Assembly: GCA_031255055.1 (NCBI GenBank)
Contig: JAIRTG010000132.1
Location: 1 to 7,439, forward strand
Source of the DNA: Prevotellaceae bacterium
Lineage (GTDB): Bacteria > Bacteroidota > Bacteroidia > Bacteroidales > Paludibacteraceae
Reading direction: 5' to 3'
Length of the DNA: 7,439 nucleotides
Below, piece by piece: positions 4,236 through 7,439 of this stretch (position 1 is its first letter; each line of letters opens with the position of its first letter). The notes below the pieces were generated by a model. It made no database searches, was not told where the DNA came from, and saw only the letters and a program-made list of their open reading frames with translations. Made by a program: the position numbers and the translations under genes.

Positions 4236-7118
4236 ATGAAAAAAGCTTCTATTTTACTTTTTTTACTCGGGTTTTTGCTTAGCGCCTATTCACAGGATTT
4301 CACCGCTTATAAACTCGACAACGGCCTTACGGTCTATCTGTGGCCGGACAAAAATCAACCGGATGTTACCGGAGTGGTTGCCGTGCGGGCAGGTTCCATC
4401 GACGAGCCGACCGAATACACAGGATTAGCTCACTATCTTGAGCATGTATTGTTCAAAGGCACCCAAAAGATTGGCGCCTTCGATTGGGGAAAAGAAAAAC
4501 CGCACTACGAGCAGATCATACAACTCTACGATCGGTATGCCGAGACGGTAGACCCGGTACTGCGGGCGGAATTGGAAAAACAGATCAACGAAGAATCGCT
4601 CAATGCGGCTCAATATGCCGCTACCAGCGAGTTCTCGAATCTGGTAGAAGGAATGGGCGGCGAAGGCTTGAACGCCGGAACTTCTTACGACATGACTTTC
4701 TACTACAACAACTTCCCGACGTATCAGATGGAGAAATGGCTCGACCTTTATTCGGAACGGCTCATCAATCCTGTTTTCCGCTCTTTTCAGGCCGAACTCG
4801 AAAACGTGTTCGAGGAATACAACATGTATCAGGATAACAACACCACCCACATCAGTCAATTCCTTTTCTCGCATCTCTACAAAGGACATCCGTATGAGCG
4901 GGACGTTATCGGCTCGCCCGAACACCTGAAAAATCCCCGGTTAAGCAAATTGATCGATTTCTACAACACATGGTACGTCCCCTCCAACATGGCGCTGATT
5001 CTGGTTGGAAACTTCGACGCCGATGAAGCCAAACCGTTGGTGGAGGCCAAATTCGGACGCTTGCAGAACAGCAATATCCCTGAGCGGCCATCCTATACCG
5101 AAGCCGATTTCACCGCCAATCCGTCCTATTCCGCTAAAATCGGCTATTCTCCGATGGTGCTTTGGGGCTACAGAGCCGTCCCTGTCGGACACGAAGACGA
5201 GATTGTGCTCGACTTTTGCGCCAGCCTGCTTTCAAACACCATGAACACCGGCCTGTTGGACAAAATCACCCTCGACGGCGAAGTACAGGGTGCCGGCGCA
5301 TCTCTTGATACAAGAAGAGATCAGGGACGTTTTATCATTGAAGCCGTTCCCTACTACGACGCCAATCAGCGGAGATACGACTCGAACAAAGCAACCGAAA
5401 AAATTGTCGGACAGCAGGTCAACAAACTCAAAACGGGTGCAATTGAAGACTGGCTCATCGAGTCGGTGAAAAAAAGCCAGTTGAGAGAACTTGAACTGAT
5501 GATGGAAAATCCTTCCGGCAAAATGTCCATATTGAGGAACATCTTTGTCTACAACCTGCCGGAAGACTATTTCAAAAAAATGCCCGAAAAAATCAAGGCA
5601 ATCACCAAAGACGACATCGTCCGGGTGGCAAAAAAATACATCGACACCGGCCATCTGACCCTGTCGATCGAAGAAGGTACGCCGAAAAAGAACAAGTTGA
5701 AAAAACCGGATATCAAACCCATCGACCAGCCTAAGGGAAAAATCTCCGACTATGCGGAATACCTTCGGAAAATCCCCGTAAAACCCGTTCCCGAAGTATT
5801 CAATAACTTCGACGACGTAAAAACGGTAGATTTGTACGACAAAGTGACCCTGCATCACTCGGTCAATCCGCTCAACGACTATTTCTCGATTACGCTCAGA
5901 TATGGCATCGGAACCAAAAAAATGCCCAAACTGCAATACGCGACCGGTTTGATGAACTCGGCCGGCATCATGCCCAATATGGACGCCCAGTCGGTTCGCC
6001 GCCAGTTCAGCGAGCTCGACGCCACCTGTACCTATCGTGCAACGGACGACTATTTCTATATCACCCTCATAGGTCTTGAATCGAATCTGGTGGATATATG
6101 CAAGTTGATGACGCGGCAAACGCTGATGCCGAAACTGGATGAAAAACAATTGAACCGCGTAGTCGGCGGCGAAATCTCCACCCGGTTAATGTTCGAAAAA
6201 AAGAATGCGGACGCATTGGGAAGCGCACTGCTGGATTACGCCCTTTATAAGGATAAATCCGACTACATAGACCGATTGGGGCTGGAAGAGATTTATTATC
6301 TGACGATCAGCGAACTTACAGGCGAAATCATCCGCGCCACCGAATACGATTTGAACATTCACTATGTCGGGAAGCGTACCGTAGGCGAGGTCGAAGAGTT
6401 ATTGAAAGCGAATCTGCCTCTGAAAGAAAGGATGAAGCCCAGCGAATCGCCCGTTGTGGAAGACCGCGTACGGTATGACAAGCAAACCGTCTACTTTCTG
6501 CCCAACAAAGATGCACAGCAAGCCAAGATCTACTTTTATATCGAAGGATTCGACTACAACATTGCCGATAAAGTAGCCATCGACGCATTCAACCAGTATT
6601 TCAGCGGCGGATTCAACGGACTGGTCATGAACGAAATTCGCGAAAACAATTCAATGGCATACACCGCCATCGGTTATTTGCAAACACCGCCCGTTCAGCA
6701 CAAGAACACGCATTTTCTCGGATACGTGGGCACACAGCCCGACAAGGTATCCGATGCGATCGACCTGTACATGAACTTGTTGAAAGAGATGCCGCTTCAC
6801 CCCGAAAGATTAGATAATATCAAGACCTATCTGAAGCAAAGCGCACTGACGGATAAGCCGACTTTCCGGAGCAAGAGTCAGCAGTTTGCCCACTGGAAAA
6901 AATTGGGTTACACCGACGATCCGGCCAAAGCGATGATACCGGAAATCGACGCACTCACTTTCGATCGGATTGTAAACTTCTACGAACAAAACATTAAGGG
7001 AAAACCCATTGTCATCATAGTCACAGGCGATCAAAAACTGATCAACACGAAACAGATAGAGCAAAATCACGGAAAGATGACCAAGTTAAGTACGAGCAGG
7101 CTATTCAGCAAAGATTAG
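4236..7118 (+). CDS. Secreted M16-family zinc metallopeptidase (insulinase/pitrilysin type)
   Basis: This 960-residue protein is probably periplasmic, where M16 enzymes degrade peptides inside a closed chamber made of four related domains. A signal peptide covers about residues 1-19 (ending AYS-Q, no lipobox Cys). The inverted zinc motif HxxEH is H66-Y-L-E69-H70. The third ligand is probably E194 in ENVFEEYNM, with E187 seven residues before it, as in insulin-degrading enzyme. About 123 residues separate H70 from E194, against about 76 in pitrilysin. The excess is a helical insert (about 82-130) also found in other bacterial M16 proteins of this length. A Lys/Pro-rich linker (about 482-535) joins the two halves. 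The second half lacks HxxEH (TGLMNSAG at about 570-577) but keeps the substrate-binding pair R802 and Y809 in NEIRENNSMAY. It is therefore an active-inactive fused pair. Length is normal for the group. It lies alone between a promoter and a terminator; its substrate is unknown. Confidence 0.95.
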   Translation: MKKASILLFLLGFLLSAYSQDFTAYKLDNGLTVYLWPDKNQPDVTGVVAVRAGSIDEPTEYTGLAHYLEHVLFKGTQKIGAFDWGKEKPHYEQIIQLYDRYAETVDPVLRAELEKQINEESLNAAQYAATSEFSNLVEGMGGEGLNAGTSYDMTFYYNNFPTYQMEKWLDLYSERLINPVFRSFQAELENVFEEYNMYQDNNTTHISQFLFSHLYKGHPYERDVIGSPEHLKNPRLSKLIDFYNTWYVPSNMALILVGNFDADEAKPLVEAKFGRLQNSNIPERPSYTEADFTANPSYSAKIGYSPMVLWGYRAVPVGHEDEIVLDFCASLLSNTMNTGLLDKITLDGEVQGAGASLDTRRDQGRFIIEAVPYYDANQRRYDSNKATEKIVGQQVNKLKTGAIEDWLIESVKKSQLRELELMMENPSGKMSILRNIFVYNLPEDYFKKMPEKIKAITKDDIVRVAKKYIDTGHLTLSIEEGTPKKNKLKKPDIKPIDQPKGKISDYAEYLRKIPVKPVPEVFNNFDDVKTVDLYDKVTLHHSVNPLNDYFSITLRYGIGTKKMPKLQYATGLMNSAGIMPNMDAQSVRRQFSELDATCTYRATDDYFYITLIGLESNLVDICKLMTRQTLMPKLDEKQLNRVVGGEISTRLMFEKKNADALGSALLDYALYKDKSDYIDRLGLEEIYYLTISELTGEIIRATEYDLNIHYVGKRTVGEVEELLKANLPLKERMKPSESPVVEDRVRYDKQTVYFLPNKDAQQAKIYFYIEGFDYNIADKVAIDAFNQYFSGGFNGLVMNEIRENNSMAYTAIGYLQTPPVQHKNTHFLGYVGTQPDKVSDAIDLYMNLLKEMPLHPERLDNIKTYLKQSALTDKPTFRSKSQQFAHWKKLGYTDDPAKAMIPEIDALTFDRIVNFYEQNIKGKPIVIIVTGDQKLINTKQIEQNHGKMTKLSTSRLFSKD

Positions 7119-7149
7119 CAAAGCCGCAACCGTATTTTTATAGCATCCG

Positions 7150-7198
7150 GAGGCCATTTCACAACGAAGATCAACTTCAGTGAAATGGCCTCTTTTTT
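7150..7198 (+). terminator. Strong rho-independent terminator after the M16 gene
   Basis: GAGGCCATTTCAC (7150-7162) pairs perfectly with GTGAAATGGCCTC (7180-7192), 13 bp. An inner GAAG/CTTC stem (7166-7169 with 7175-7178) continues the structure beyond a small internal loop. TTTTTT (7193-7198) follows directly. It starts 31 bases after the stop codon. The end of the T-tract is also the start of the heptad repeat array. Confidence 0.92.
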
Positions 7199-7283
7199 AG
7201 TGATTAGTGATTAGTGATTAGTGATTAATGGTTATTACAAGTTCGCTATGTTTAATCACTAATCACTAATCACTAATCACTAA
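7197..7283. repeat. Perfect 32-bp inverted repeat built from TTAGTGA/TCACTAA heptads
   Basis: Four exact TTAGTGA heptads (7197-7224) plus TTAA form the left arm (7197-7228). TTAA plus four exact TCACTAA heptads (7256-7283) form the right arm (7252-7283). The arms are perfect reverse complements, 32 bp each, separated by 23 bases (7229-7251). Equal copy number on both arms gives one long hairpin or cruciform. The same heptad in the right-arm orientation forms the array at the left end of the window. Confidence 0.92.
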
Positions 7284-7318
7284 TCATTCTTCATTCTTCA
7301 CTCTTCATTCTTCACTAA
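7284..7318. repeat. Degenerate heptads continuing the TCACTAA array in phase
   Basis: The 7-base register of the right arm continues as TCATTCT, TCATTCT, TCACTCT, TCATTCT and TCACTAA. The last unit returns to the exact sequence of the array. From 7256 to 7318 there are nine heptads in unbroken phase, all starting with TCA. Confidence 0.85.
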
Positions 7319-7439
7319 TAAGGCGAATAACCTAATTTCCACCTGATTTTAACAACAAAACAACCTCAGTAGCCCGAATAACAACATATACGGGAACCTT
7401 ATTACCTCATTGTTCGGCGGCTCTGCCCCTCGTTGAAAA
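7319..7439. other. Right-end intergenic DNA without a recognisable gene
   Basis: I see no convincing reading frame on either strand. The final part (about 7408-7435) becomes GC-rich, with short GGC/GCC complementarity around TCT, and could be the edge of another extragenic repeat like the one at 37-122. The window ends before this can be judged. Confidence 0.4.

Noticed and set aside
5232..6149. 305-codon reverse-strand open frame inside the M16 gene
   Set aside because: It is antisense to conserved M16 sequence, has a Phe/Val/Asp-rich shadow composition, and has no motif or start signal.

Overview
The window looks like a chromosomal segment from a member of the Bacteroidota, most likely order Bacteroidales. 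This rests on three things: promoter-like TAnnTTTG (-7) motifs, A-rich start regions without clear Shine-Dalgarno sequences, and the gene families present (a LytS/LytTR two-component pair, an NlpE-META lipoprotein and a 960-residue periplasmic M16 peptidase). All five genes lie on the + strand. I see no RNA gene of a known class, no CRISPR array and no transposase.

Layout. Positions 1-152 are repeat-rich intergenic DNA: a TCACTAA heptad array, a GC-rich palindromic element and a pyrimidine tract. Positions 153-552 have no convincing gene. They hold a well-spaced candidate promoter (266-296), a cluster of three hairpins (336-434) that looks like a structured RNA leader, and a second weaker promoter candidate. 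Next comes a sensor kinase (553-1611) and its LytTR response regulator (1650-2375), separated by a short hairpin. A 10-bp tandem repeat (2395-2428) and a -7 motif precede a HAD-family phosphatase/phosphomutase (2495-3235), which is followed after 39 bases by an NlpE-META lipoprotein (3275-4045) and a rho-independent terminator. A separate promoter candidate then leads to the M16 metallopeptidase (4236-7118), which ends in a strong terminator. The terminator's T-tract runs into a perfect 32-bp inverted repeat made of the same heptad seen at the left edge, followed by degenerate heptads. The last 120 bases show no gene.

How the parts may work together. The kinase and regulator almost certainly form one signalling pair. 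LytTR proteins bind direct repeats, so the helically phased 10-bp repeat just downstream of the regulator gene is a candidate operator for the HAD-NlpE/META unit, but this is inference. The HAD enzyme and the lipoprotein may be co-transcribed. The M16 protease appears to be its own transcription unit.

The coding genes belong to known families. The least explained element is the hairpin cluster in the kinase leader. Its two G-U pairs keep the main stem intact only in + strand RNA, which favours a structured transcript over a simple DNA palindrome.
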